From Hericium rajendrae (taxonomy: Eukaryota > Basidiomycota > Agaricomycetes > Russulales > Hericiaceae): DNA of 64,000 bases. Every line of letters starts with the position of its first letter. Within the stretch, counting starts at the first letter, position 1. Under the pieces are notes generated by a model that saw only the letters and a list, made by a program, of their open reading frames with translations, made no database searches and was not told the DNA's origin. A program made the position numbers and the translations under genes. Location of the stretch: assembly GCA_033439255.1 (NCBI GenBank), contig CM065889.1:1612001-1676000 (forward strand), given 5' to 3'. Below are positions 25,299 through 36,570 of the stretch, one piece after another.

Positions 25299-26736
25299 TA
25301 TATAACACTATCATCAGAGTCATAGCATCATTGGTTGAAAGTTTAGTACAAAGAAAACTCATTTTTTGGACATACAAAATTGACTTTTTTAAACATTTAA
25401 TTCAATGTTTTTGAGTGTAAAAGTTGATTATACATGTAATATATCCATCTGAGAAATTTAACAGTGGTATATAGCACTATGTAGCCTATATAGCTCTGAT
25501 AGGGCCATAGCAGTCTCCTTTTCTACATAGCACTCTATAGCAGCAAGACAATCTATATAGAGCTATCATAGCACTCTATAGCAGTAAGACAATCTATACA
25601 GGGCTATCATAGCTATCATGGGGTAAGGTAGTAACTATCATAGTCATCATAGTTATCTGTTATAAGATGATAACTATTATAACTGCCATAACATATGATG
25701 ATTATTATAGCTATATTAGCTATGTGGTATATCCTTAGTATCATATTATATGCAGCTAGTTAGACTATTATTGACTCTATATCATCTTTACCAACAATGT
25801 TACTCAAAAGATGCTAATTATAAGACATCTCAGATATTCAAAACATCGAAAATTTAAAAGCATTGTATTTCAAGTAATATTTGATTATAATACATCTACA
25901 AATATTACTAGCAAATCTATGATACACTTTAAGATATGGTAAGACTGTAAGATAAAGACAAGATAAGATAAAAGATAAGATAAAGATAAAACTTACTGTC
26001 AAGATAAGAAAAAGCGAAAATGATCTACAAAAGAAGTCAACAAATCAGTATCACAAAATAAAATAAAAACATAAGGCTTACCTAAGGAAATAAAAGCGAA
26101 AATGAAGTCTATGAAGAACATTAGGGTTAAAAACAATCAAACAAAATAACAACATACCAAAGAAAATAAAAAAGTGAAAATGCAAAGGCTATAGAAAAAA
26201 ACATAAGGTTAGATACAATAAAACAAGAATACAAAATATCAAACATAAGAAGATTAAAGCAAAAGGGAAGAGAGTGACAAGAGATGAGAGATGGTGGTGG
26301 TAGGGAAGAGAGAGAGTAAGCGCGTCGCGCACACCTTATATAGATGTGGCGAGCGCCAAATGTGAGTGATGCAACTCGGCCCGGGTGCTGCCAGAACGCT
26401 GCATCAGAGGCTAAGGCAGCAGACATCATTAAGTTCGTGTTGCTGCCCAGTAGTCTGTAGTACAGTAGCTAGGTAGTTAGCTCATGCAATCAAATTATAT
26501 TGGTAAATTGTACACAATGTCTTTTTCTTGAATTTGTGGCTATTTTATTTTATTTGCTAAGCTCAAGACATTCAAACTCACATGTGTTCAGTGGCTGAAT
26601 GTGTGTCGAAGTTCAAATGTTCAACTCGAGCTTCGACCACCACTACTTACCTCTCTCTCTTCTCCTCCCTTCTGTCTGTCCTCTCCCATCAAACCGAACA
26701 CCGAAGGAGGGTAGCAGGATGCTGAGGGCCCCGCAG
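25299..26736. other. AT-rich sequence, no gene
   Basis: TATAGC-type tracts to about 25780, then purine/AT-rich sequence with AGATAAGATAAAGATA-like runs near 25950. From 26270 to 26350 there is a G/A-rich stretch ending in a CGCGTCGCGC cluster, and 26640-26735 is C/T-rich, like a fungal promoter and leader, directly upstream of the intron-like module. Confidence 0.5.
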
Positions 26737-26809
26737 GTGAGTAAAAAAAACCTCTACACATTTTTTTTGTACTAACTCAGAGAGTATCGCTCATTTGAGC
26801 GATACTCTC
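26737..26809 (+). other. Intron-like segment plus hairpin module (copy 1)
   Basis: 26737-26780 reads as an ideal short fungal intron: GTGAGTA donor, a T-run, TACTAAC branch motif and TCAG acceptor. It is followed at once by a perfect hairpin, GAGAGTATCGCTCA (26780-26793) with loop TT and the complementary arm at 26796-26809. The module has the same layout as eight others in this window. Confidence 0.75.
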
Positions 26810-26939
26810 GCCACCTTTCACCCTTGCAGGCCTCCCTCGCCACCATTCCTCGCTGCCACCCCTCTCTTGTCGACTCCTTGTCTCCTGACATCACCTTCAC
26901 AAACCACCAGATGATGCATGCCCCTTCGTGCACGGGCCA

Positions 26940-27231
26940 CATCAGCAAACCTTTCCATTTACTTGTTGATCTGGTTTGCCTTTTTTTGATCTGGTTGATC
27001 TGGTTTTCATCTGGTTGATCTGGTTTTCATCTGGAAATTTTTTATATATGCAATTTGAGCTTTCTAATATCTGTAATTATAATATTGCATCTATTTTATC
27101 TATGATGTACATATTAAAAATCACTCAAACTGCTTTTAAAAATTTTCAGAAAAAAACCAGATCAAAACCAGATCAACCAGATCAAAAAAAGACAAACCAG
27201 ATCAACAAGTAAATGGAAAGGTTTGCTGATG
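26940..27231. mobile_element. Short non-autonomous DNA element, CATCAGCAAACC ends (copy 1)
   Basis: A 292-bp element with long inverted ends starting CATCAGCAAACCTTTCC and containing GATCTGGTT repeats. CA flanks both sides as a 2-bp target duplication. A second copy of exactly 292 bp lies at 47343-47634 with a different target duplication (AT), which proves mobility. Confidence 0.88.
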
Positions 27232-27239
27232 CAGGCATG

Positions 27240-28190
27240 CTAGTGCATGCATGGCCGGCGGATGGCCACGGCCATGTGCGGGCACATCAGTCAGCACATA
27301 CATGCATGCATGTCATGCGTGGCCATGCAAGGCATGCTCGCACGCAGGCCCTGGGGCCTCTGCGCAGGCCTCTGCGTCGTGCACGAGCCCAATGCCTCGC
27401 ACATGCCTGCCACGCCCTGCCACACCCACTGCACCCTGCATACAAGCCAGCACTCAGAGGATGCCTGCCGTACCTCACGTACGGGCCTGCAGCAGTCCAG
27501 CACCCCGCGCATACTCCTCGCACCTCGTCCATGCTCCCGCGCCTTGCCCACACCCTCTACACTCTTGCTTATGCCCCCTGTGCCTCGCTCATGCCCCCCG
27601 TGCCTTGCTCACATCCCCTGCGCCTCGCTCACATCCCCCACGTCTCACTCACGTCCTCCACACCTCACTCATGCCTCCCATGGCATCTCCGGGGCCCGTG
27701 ATGCCTGTCGTATCCTGCGGATGCCCACATATCCCGCTGATGCCCGCTGCACCTCACGGACAATGCCACACCACGTACAATGCTGCTGCACCTGCAATAT
27801 CTTGCGCACGAGCCAGCAGGAGCCCAGCGCCCCGTGCAATGTCTGGCGTGCCTTGTGCATGGCCGCCGGACCCCAACACATCGCCCATGCCTGCCGTGCT
27901 TCACGCACGAGCCTACCACACCCTGGCAACTCGAGCATGCCTGCTGCTGTGCCCTGCCGCACCTTGTGCATACCCTGCGTCTTGCATATGAGCCCGCCGC
28001 AGTCCGACACCGGTGCGCATGGCCTCGGCGCTTCCCATGCCTCGCGCACGGACCTAGTGCCTCGCAGATAGGCCAACGCCTCGTGCATGGGCCCAGCGCC
28101 TCGCGGATAGGCCTGCTGTGCTGCACGCATGACTCCTGTGTCCCGCATGCCTGCCGCGCCCCATGCGTTTGAGCACGCTTGTCCGTGTGG
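27240..28190. repeat. GC-rich degenerate minisatellite
   Basis: Short units of about 20 bp around GCCTCGCTCATGCCCCC and CACGCATGAGCC repeat irregularly for nearly 1 kb. Open frames span it on both strands in several phases, which is what a repeat free of stop codons gives; I do not treat any as a gene. The composition contrasts sharply with AT-rich flanks. Confidence 0.7.
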
Positions 28191-28552
28191 TATGCATTGT
28201 TCATATTAGTAGTGTAATTGATTGTACTACTAGCCACATTAAATATAATTGATTTTTTTTGTACTTAATTGACTTTTAAGGTAGTAATAATAGTATTCAT
28301 ATCTCACTTACTGTAAGGATCATAAGGACCATAGGGACCATAGCAAGCCAGTGAATTTATATAGCAGCTATAGCTGCCCCTTAGAAATATATAGTACTAT
28401 ATAGTGTCTAACTACTGCTATATAAGCTATGATAGGCCTCATAGCCTTATATAGTTGAGAAAGATAGCTACGTAAATGATAACAGACCTAATAGCATTAT
28501 GATAGGACATATAAATGAACACTAGACTATATAAAATTTTAATTTCTCAGAT
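28191..28552. repeat. TATAGC-rich tract
   Basis: Degenerate ATAGCTAT / TATATAG motifs at about 28340-28520, related to tracts at 24.7, 25.5 and 46.76-46.91 kb. No coding signal. Confidence 0.5.
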
Positions 28553-28627
28553 GTCAATACACATAAGTTTTACTTGTCAAGCATTAAACACATTTATTAT
28601 AAATTAAAACACAAGAAAAAACAAAAT

Positions 28628-28700
28628 GGTCAGAGGTGGAATTGAACCTGAGCAAACACCTTAACGGCCGTTAAGGCATTGCTTACATAAGCAAAACTCG
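28628..28700 (-). repeat. tRNA-like segment with perfect palindrome
   Basis: Minus strand: GCTTATGTAAGC region, then CCTTAACGGCCGTTAAGG (28659-28676, perfect 18-bp palindrome) where an anticodon arm would lie, then the B-box GGTTCAATTCC. The same arrangement is at 50099-50170. Confidence 0.6.
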
Positions 28701-29865
28701 GTTTTGAAGTGCAACATCTCCCTGCTAGCCTTTTCTTCAGACAGTTGTTGAAGCCAGTGGTCCCTCTACCAGTGGCTGTAACACTTTCAGACTACTTCTC
28801 CTCTCCTCGATGTGGGTGGGTGGAGAGGATGTCTACCCGATGGCTGTAGTGGTCATCCTGTATGTATCTCACTTGCTGATGTGGCAGACTAATTTCATTT
28901 TAGCTCTATCAATACTGCACCAATGAAGGTGAATAAGGGCTCATTGAAAGCAGATTTGTAGCTGCTTTTAGATAATATCTTGTGAGTCATAATAGCATCA
29001 CTGGTAACCAAGATATAGGGGTATGACTGATTGATGATGTGGCAGATATACTAGATCATATCTTCACTTCCTGTGATCTGATTTTTGCATTCTAAATTGT
29101 TTTGCAAAGCTGCTATATAGTATGTTCCAACCCAAATTACTGCTTGTTGATTGATTGATTTGTTGCAGAGCTATGAGACAGTCATTGTTTACAGTAGACT
29201 AACTCTTGGATGCATGTTTTGCTTATGTAAGCAGATGCTAATACTTCATTCAGCTACATAAGATCCTGTGGGATCACATCACTGAGAGTCTCAGAACCCA
29301 GTGCTACTGATAAACTGCATTTTTGGCTCATTTAAGTAATAAACAGTATCTAACTTTGTTTGCTGTATATCTCTTTACTGGCTTTGTCTTTCCATAAGCA
29401 GTAAACTGTATTGGAGACAGGTTTTCTGATAGATCCAGACAAACTTGAGAACAAGTGAATCGGCAGAGAACTGACCAGTTTAGCTAGAATTCAAACATTT
29501 TAGGGGGGGAAACAAAGAAATGCTTCACATTCTGTGAGTTCTTATCCAATCCAGATGCATGAAATATGGCTGGAAAGCTATAAATAAGTGGATCTATACG
29601 CACTTGAGAAAGAGTAAATCGGAGGAGAATTGACTAAGTTAGCTCAAGTTCAAATATTGTAGGGGGAAAATGTAGAAATTCATTTCACTCTGTGAGTTCT
29701 GCATGGATCAGGATGCAAAAAATACAATCAGAAAGCAATAAATGAGGAGATCCAGATACATTTGAGAACATGTGAATTGGTTGAGAACTGATCAAGTTAC
29801 ATTAAATCAAGTGTAAATAAAAGTCCGGCCAGACCTGGAGTTGAACCTGCAACCTCTAATGAGTG

Positions 29866-29935
29866 TTAAGAGATAGGTCACATGGTGTGTGCCTTAACAG
29901 CCATTAAGGCACACACCATGTGACCTACCTCTTAA
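29866..29935. repeat. Long hairpin inside a tRNA-like segment
   Basis: A 24-bp perfect stem (29874-29897 and 29904-29927, loop CAGCCA) extends outward by seven more pairs after one mismatch, about 32 bp in all. It interrupts a tRNA-like segment starting at 29827. Copy 2 of the block lacks it. Confidence 0.85.
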
Positions 29936-30599
29936 TGGCTGTTAACAGGTAGATCACATAACTATCTAACTTTGTTTGCTATATATCTTTTTACTGGCTC
30001 TATCATTTTGTAAATAGTAAATTGATTTGAAGACAGGCTTCCTAATAGATCCAGATGCACTTGAGAACGAGTAAATCGGTGGAGAATTGACCAAGTTAGC
30101 TAGGATTCAAACATTTTAGGGGGGAAAACAAAGAAATGCTTCGCATTCTGCGAGTTCTTGACCACTCTAGATGCATTAGGTATGGCTAGAAAACTATAAA
30201 TAAGTAGATTTAGATGCATTTGAGAACGAGTAAATTGGTGAAGAATTGGCCAAGTTAGCTAAGATTCAAACATTTTAGAGGGGAAACCAAAGAAATGCTT
30301 CGCATTCTGCGAGTTCTTAACCGATCCAGACGCACAAAGAATGGCTGGAAAGCTATAAATGAGTAGACTTAGATGCATTTGAGAACGAGTAAATCGGTTG
30401 AGAATTGACCAAGGTAGCTTAAGTTCAAATATTGCAGGGGGAAATGTAGGAACTCATTGCACTCTGTGAGTTCTGCACAGATCAGGATGCAAAAAATACT
30501 ACCAGAAAGCAATAAATGAGTAGATCCAGATGCATTTGAGAACAGGTGAATTGGTTGAGAACTGATTAAGTTACATTAAATCAAATGTAATTAAAAGTC

Positions 30600-30670
30600 C
30601 AGCCAGACCTGGAGTTGAACCTGCAAGCTCATCAGATCAGTGATCTTGCAATTAGATAAGCTGACTGCCA
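30600..30670 (-). repeat. tRNA-like segment with conserved tail
   Basis: Minus-strand B-box GGTTCAACTCC and A-box-like CAGCTTATCTAATTGC at tRNA spacing. The tail to about 30740 (GGTAGTGGTCGTTTGGGTG) matches 24.5 and 51.36 kb. Confidence 0.6.
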
Positions 30671-31169
30671 AATGGGGGTAGTGGTCGTTTGGGTGTCATT
30701 TTCGATAGGAAAACCCGGTATAGAGTAAACGATTCTAAGGAATCGTAATGATTCTAAGAAATTATAATTTCAACACAGGATATATTGCAGCACAGCAGGA
30801 CACAAGAATTATTTGTGCTCAGACACAGGATATCAAGCAAGATCTTCAAATCAATAGACTTATTCAGAAGCACAGTTGAAGAAAACAGAGCATCACAAGA
30901 TCAAAACAAGCAAATGTTAAGTCTCCAGCCTAAGGGCAGTCCCAAGTCAAGATCAAGATATATCTGATGCAAGACAAGCAAGTATGTTGGAATAGGCCTA
31001 AAACTAGCAAGACCACAGTGCCTTTGCACTGATCAAGGCAGAACTGTTGGCAGCAAGTCGAAACACCCAAGAATGTGTCAGAATGTGTTCACACACCCAA
31101 AATTGTGGTACTGCAAGTCAAAATAAGTGAGTTCGAAGTTTTAAAGTCAAGAAGAAGAGCAATGAATGA

Positions 31170-31535
31170 GAATGGAAAAGCATGGAGCACACAGGACATG
31201 CCCCACAGCATCTGAACAGTCAGCAATACAAGAGAGAAGACTGTAGGACACAAATATTCTGCCCCTTGGTCTGCGTGTAGTCAGAAATACGAGAAACAAT
31301 GCTGTGAGGCATGATATACATTCCCCACAGCATCTGTGCAATCAGCAGTACAAGAAGAGACTGTGAGGCATGATATATGTGCTCCATGGTGTGTGTGCTG
31401 TTAGAGATATAACAGAACAGTCCATGAGGCACGGATATTGTACCCCATGGTCTGCACGCAGTCAATAACATGAGAAATGATGCTGTGAGGCACGATATAT
31501 GTGTCTCACAGTATCTACATGATCAGCAGTATGAG
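31170..31535. repeat. Tandem array of about 60 bp, six units
   Basis: Landmarks of the type CCCCACAGCATCTG or CCCATGGTCTGC recur near 31197, 31258, 31318, 31378, 31438 and 31498. Many units can fold with GCTGTGAGG pairing to CCCCACAGC. The array abuts the copia LTR at 31540. Confidence 0.75.
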
Positions 31536-31539
31536 AAGA

Positions 31540-32157
31540 TGTTGAAGTCTTTTGACTCAGCATCCTGGTGCAAAATCACAGCACAGTCAAGACTCGATCC
31601 TAGGTCCTTCTGCAAGCATGCGGACACCTGGAGTCGAGCCTAGGACTTGTGACTAGCTTGTAGTCTCTGAGATTCGATCTTAGAGACACTTGCTTAGTGC
31701 GCACTACTCGGGAGTTGAACCTATGACCTTATACTTTTATGCACTAGTCAGGATTCGAACCCGGGACCCTTACAGGTCAGTCTAGCACACTTTACCACTT
31801 AGCCAACTGGTTGTTGTTACAGCTCTATTTTTCTCGCTCACATTGCCTTGTCTATTGCTCTGCTTACTCTATGGCTTACTTCACTTTTGCTCTTTCGGGC
31901 CTTGCCCTTGTTGGTTGTGTCTACTGTACAGTTTTGAAGCCACTGCCCGGCAACTTCCGTAGAGCATCGTACACCTGCGGTCCCATCGACTGTGAGCTCC
32001 TTAGTTGCTCACATTGGACTGCAGGTGCGCTATAGTGTTTCTTTCTCATGTCCTTAGTTGCTCACATTGGACTGCAGTCTCTAATCGATCCCTGTGTCTT
32101 CCTTTCGCTTCCTGCGCTCCTGAGTCGCTCCTTATCGCTCAGATTCGCACTTTCACA
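31540..32157 (+). repeat. LTR of copia-1, left copy, inverted relative to the coding part
   Basis: About 618 bp from TGTTGAAGTC to CACTTTCACA, oriented on the plus strand although the coding part reads on the minus strand. The 5' third holds five B-box-like motifs about 40 bp apart. Boundaries are inferred from shared ends of three copies (here, 35890-43515 interrupted, and 60771-61392). Confidence 0.7.
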
Positions 32158-34436
32158 GTATCGCTCGATAGAGCCATCTGGGTTCCGCTTGATCTTGAAG
32201 ACCCACCGAGACCCAATCGCAGTGCGACCAGGTGGAAGCGGACCTACAGACCAAGTGCCATTGCGCTTGTGGGCCTCCATCTCCTCTTGACATGCGAGAA
32301 GCCAGTCCTGTGCATCAGGGCGCTGCATTGCCTCGTGAAAGGACATGGGCTCGGAATCAGCAGAAGAGAGCATTGCACCTTCAGAGAGAAGATCAAGCTC
32401 ATCAGGGCTGTCTCTCTCCTGTTCCTCAGGCTCTGAAGCATCAGCTGAAGTCTGCTCGACGTCCTCAACGTCCGAGCCAGATCCAGATGATGACACTGCA
32501 GGTGTAGGCTCCCGAGCTTCATGAATGGAGGGCGGAGGAGCTTGGACCTTGGTAGAAGACTTGGCCGCGGAGTTGATCTTGGACCCAGAGGGCTTGGGAT
32601 CTGTCTTGGGAGTCTTCCACCACTCGCCAGGTTGCTTGCGCTCTCGAGTTCCTCGACGCTCTGGCAAGGCAGGCACGGTCCTTCAAGTCACAGAGCGACC
32701 CCGACGAGCAGCAGACTGGACAGCAGGGGCTGCAGCAGGTGGCAGAGCAGCAGGGGCTGCAGGCGGAGGAGAGTGTGCCGGTTCAATGTCGTGCTCCTGT
32801 TCTTCAGCAGCAGGCTGTCTTCTGACTGACGGCTGAGAAGAGGGTGCGTCACCATCCCCCTTCAGAACCGGTACAATCATCGGAGCAGAATCCTGAGCAT
32901 CAGGTGAGGAAGCAAGCAAATGCGAAGAAGAAGAGGGTGTAGACATCGATGGGGAGTTCCTAGAATGACTAGGAAAGTCATGCTCATCGAAAGTGGCACA
33001 CTCACTGATTACAGACTTGCGAGTCTGTGGATTATAAAACTTCCAACCCTTGTACCCCTCCGGATACCCGATAAAGATGCACTTCTCCATATGGGGATTC
33101 AGGGACCTCCTCTTGTCCTTCTGCACATGCACATAGGCCGCACATCCCCACACTCGCAGACGCGAGACATCAGGCTTCGCGCCATGCCAGAGCTGATAGG
33201 GAGTGGCATTCTCGATGGCAGAAGTACCCACACGGTTCCAAACATGCACATAAGCTGCCAGACACTCACCCCAGAATGTCTTCGGCAGCCCAGACTCTGC
33301 CAGCATCGTGGTAACCCCCTCATCCATCGTACGGTTCGCACGCTCAGCTACTCCATTTTGCTGAGGCCTGTTCCGCACGGTATGTTGACGAGTGATGCCT
33401 GCAGCAGTGGTAAAAGCGATGAACTCATTCGACATGTACTCACCCCCCTTATCATCTCGCAAGCCCTTGATCTGCGAGTCAAAGTGATTCTCAGCATAAG
33501 CTTTGAATGCCTTGAAAGCAGCAAAGGCCCCATCCTTTGTGCGAAGCAGATAGATGGTGCGGAAGCGGGAGTAGTCATCAATGAAGCTGATCCAGTACTT
33601 GTAACCTCCGATGGACTGAACAACAAGAGGGCCATGAAGATCTGTGTGAATAAGCTGCAAAGGCGAGTCCGCGTGAGATAAGGAGCTCGGAAAGGGATCT
33701 GCATGCATCTTGCCTGCGAGACAAGCGACACAGATCGGATCCGGTGTTGCAGATGACTGGAGATCGAGGCCAGTAACGAGGTCTTCACAAATGAGGCATT
33801 GGACACCAGCAATGTGATGGTGACAGAGTCGACGATGCCAGAGAGACATATTGAGAGGAAGAGTCAATGCAAGACGTGCAAAGGCGATCGAGTGGACAGT
33901 GTGACCCTCGAGGAAGGCAGAGTTCGAGCCGTTGACTCGAGCAGTGAAGAACAGCTCACCAGTGTGCTCGAATCGCATACAGTCGCCTTTGATCACAACA
34001 GTGAAGCCCTTGGCTCGAGTGAGGAAGAGAACTGAGAGGAGATTATTGCGGAGATCAGGGACATGAAGGACTCGAGTAAAGATGACTGGCTGCTGCTCCT
34101 TTCCTCCGACCACTGGCACAAACTGAACTGAGCCTACTCTTGCAGCATAAACGACCTTGTTGTCTGCAAGACGAACGGGAACGACGTGCGGAGTGTAGTC
34201 GATGAACCAATGGCGATGAGAGGTCATAGGAGACGTGGCCCCAGTGTCTGCATTCCAGGAATCATCAGCAATGAAGGAGGGTGAGGCAGAGGCTGCGAGA
34301 GAGAGTGAGAGTGAAGGACTTGCACTTCCAGCAAACTCTTGAACGACGGAGGCAGAATGAGCGACCGCGGGAGCTGCAAAGGTAGATCCTGATGCCATTG
34401 CCTTCTGCTTCTTGTTCCAGGCCTTCTGATAACACT

Positions 34437-34837
34437 CATCAGGAACCTTCAAAACTTTCTGTTTGACCTGCGAGGCATCTGACAGTGTCTGCATGATCTG
34501 CAGCAGTTGCATCAGACACATCAGACACTCTCAGACTGCATCAGCTACTCTCAGCTAGCTGCAGAATATTTGACCTCAAGATTCAAAAAAGTATCAATGC
34601 AGAATGCTTGCAGACTGATCAGAACTGATCAGATTCATATAAATTTTAGATATTGAAAACTTTGTTGCATCTAATGATTAGAGTTAGATGACTATTATAT
34701 CTGCCAATAGTTATTGACTTCAAAATATAAAATCTCTGATCAGAAATTGTCCTCTAATTAGAGCCTGCAGCTGAATCAGGTCTTGCAGTTGATCAGACTC
34801 TGCAGGATCCATCAGAAAGTTTTGAAGGTTCCTGATG
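34437..34837. mobile_element. Short CATCAGGAACC element inside copia-1
   Basis: 401 bp with inverted ends CATCAGGAACCTTCAAAACT and its complement, flanked by CT on each side as a 2-bp duplication. Interior motifs are CAGACT/TCTGAC-rich near the ends. Same family as 24889-25298. Confidence 0.88.
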
Positions 34838-35877
34838 CTGTTCCTCGCTATGACCACCTCTCTTGCAGTATGTGCATGTCACACGCAGGCCAGAGGGCAT
34901 ACCAGAGGGCTTGCCACTGGTCTGCGGAGGCTTGGAGAAAGTCCGAAGTGCAGAGGCACCATCCTTGCCTGAAACGTCGCCAGATCGATGCATCCGATTG
35001 ATCTCCTCATTGCGGAACACTGCCTGAAGCAACGAACGATCCATCTTCTCGAGTAGGAGCAAGGAAGAGGAGAAGGAGGAGTATTCAGAGGGCAGAGAAC
35101 GAATCATGGTCATGCAAACGAGCTCCTCGTCGAGCTTGGTGATGTCGAAGGACTCCGGATGCAGGTTCTGAATGCGAAGAATGGCCTCATCGATGCGGTT
35201 CATCAGGGATGCGAGAGACTCCTCCTCACCCTTGCGGATGGAGAAGAGATCGTCATAGGCATTGAATCGAGCACCGGGACGCTGCAAGAGGTGAACAGAG
35301 CGAAGGGTGGTCCAGATAAGCTTCGCATTGGACTTGCAAGCCTGGATATGGATGTGCTGGTCCGGGACAATAGCAAGAAACAGTGCACCAAGAGCCTTAT
35401 CGTGCTTCTTCAACCAATCGGCAACCTTATCTGTCTCCTTCACATCCAGCTTGGGCTCAGTACCACTCACAATACCCCATAGACCCCTCAACCTCAAGAC
35501 CGTGGTGATCTCCTCACTCCACTGGACATAGTTCGAGGACGAAAGCCTCAAAATTTGCATGAGGTGCAAAAATGGGTTCGACATATCTGAGTTGGACCGG
35601 GGAAGACCAGCAAGGCACTATAGTGTAGCGGGCTTGATCGTCGAAGGTAGAAGTTGATAAAATGAAGGGTCGACACTTTTTGGGAGTGGAGAGGATAGAG
35701 ATATAAAGGATAGATGCAGAGTAACTCAATGATGTTAAGACCCGATGGCTCAGCGGATCGGCGCGAAAACTTGTGGGCAACGAAGGTATGCAGAGGCGAC
35801 GTCGTTGGCGAAAGATCGGCGAGATCGGACGAGTGGATGGGCAGATATCGATGATGTGAAAACTTCGCTAGAGCGCA

Positions 35878-35889
35878 GGGCCCATAACC
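35878..35889 (-). other. Primer-binding site of copia-1, half-tRNA type
   Basis: Directly inside the right LTR, the minus strand reads GGTTATGGGCCC, complementary to GGGCCCATAACC, which fits the anticodon stem-loop of initiator methionine tRNA (anticodon CAU). Drosophila copia and yeast Ty5 are known to prime from this internal half of the tRNA. Confidence 0.7.
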
Positions 35890-36147
35890 TGTCAAAGTGC
35901 GAATCTGAGCGATAGGGAGCGACTCAGGAGCGCAGGAAGCGAAAGGAAGACACAGGGATCGATTAGAGACTGCAGTCCAATGTGAGCAACTAAGGACATG
36001 AGAAAGAAACACTATAGCGCACCTGCAGTCCAATGTGAGCAACTAAGGAGCTCACAGTCGATGGGACCGCAGGTGTACGATGCTCTACGGAAGTTGCCGG
36101 GCAGTGGCTTCAAAACTGTACAGTAGACACAACCAACAAGGGCAAGG
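35890..36147 (-). repeat. LTR of copia-1, right copy, inner part
   Basis: Begins (minus strand end) with TTTGACA next to the primer site. The rest of this LTR continues at 43252-43515, on the far side of the gypsy insertion, and is shorter at its outer end than the other copies. Confidence 0.75.
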
Positions 36148-36570
36148 TGTCAAGACTCGGTCGTAGACAGCAGAGAACCACCCAAGTCACCAGCGATGAT
36201 GGGAGCGAGAGAGCAGAGAGCGACTAGCAGCGCAGTGACCTGTATTGGAGGTACAGTACGGTACAGACGAAATGGACAATCTAGGGAAATAGGCGAGCGA
36301 CAGGGAGCCTATAAGTACTGGGACGACAATGGGAAAAGAACAATGGACACCATAACGGGTCGAACAATAGAGTGAGAACAATGGTGGCCAAAAGGAGAAC
36401 AATGGGAGGGAGAACAATAGGATGTCCCAAAGGGGAACAAGGGCATGGGTGAAGGATAGCCCCAGGTCATGTGAGGAAGTGAACATGTGATGGGGCTGCT
36501 GGAGCACATGACCGACGCGATGCCTTGATGGCAGAGAAGAAGGCGGAGAGAAATGGAGCGATCCGTGACA
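36148..36570 (-). repeat. Gypsy 3' LTR
   Basis: 423 bp, TGTCAAGACTCGG to ATCCGTGACA on the plus strand. The adjacent internal bases (36571-36585) read on the minus strand as a purine-rich tract, AGAGAGGGGG, the expected polypurine primer. Confidence 0.92.

Larger units (their letters stand above)
28553..30775. repeat. Composite repeat block, copy 1
   Basis: A block of about 2.2 kb that recurs at 50037-51432 in the same orientation. Order: tRNA-like segment with an 18-bp palindrome, a unique stretch containing TTGATTGATTGATTTG, several 158-bp units (29.43-29.81 and 30.04-30.59 kb), a tRNA-like segment and the GGGGGTAGTGGTCG tail. This copy has extra 158-bp units and a large palindrome compared with copy 2. 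There is no coding potential. It may be a large non-autonomous element or a segmental duplication. Confidence 0.75.

Noticed and set aside
27213-28237. Long open frames on both strands in the 27 kb GC-rich array
   Set aside because: All phases are open because the short unit lacks stop codons; the products are His/Ala/Pro/Cys-rich strings without domains.
31812-32157. Shorter copia-1 LTR starting at TGTTGTTACAGC
   Set aside because: All three copies share about 270 more bases beyond that point, up to TGTTGAAGTC, so the longer LTR is more likely; kept as an alternative.
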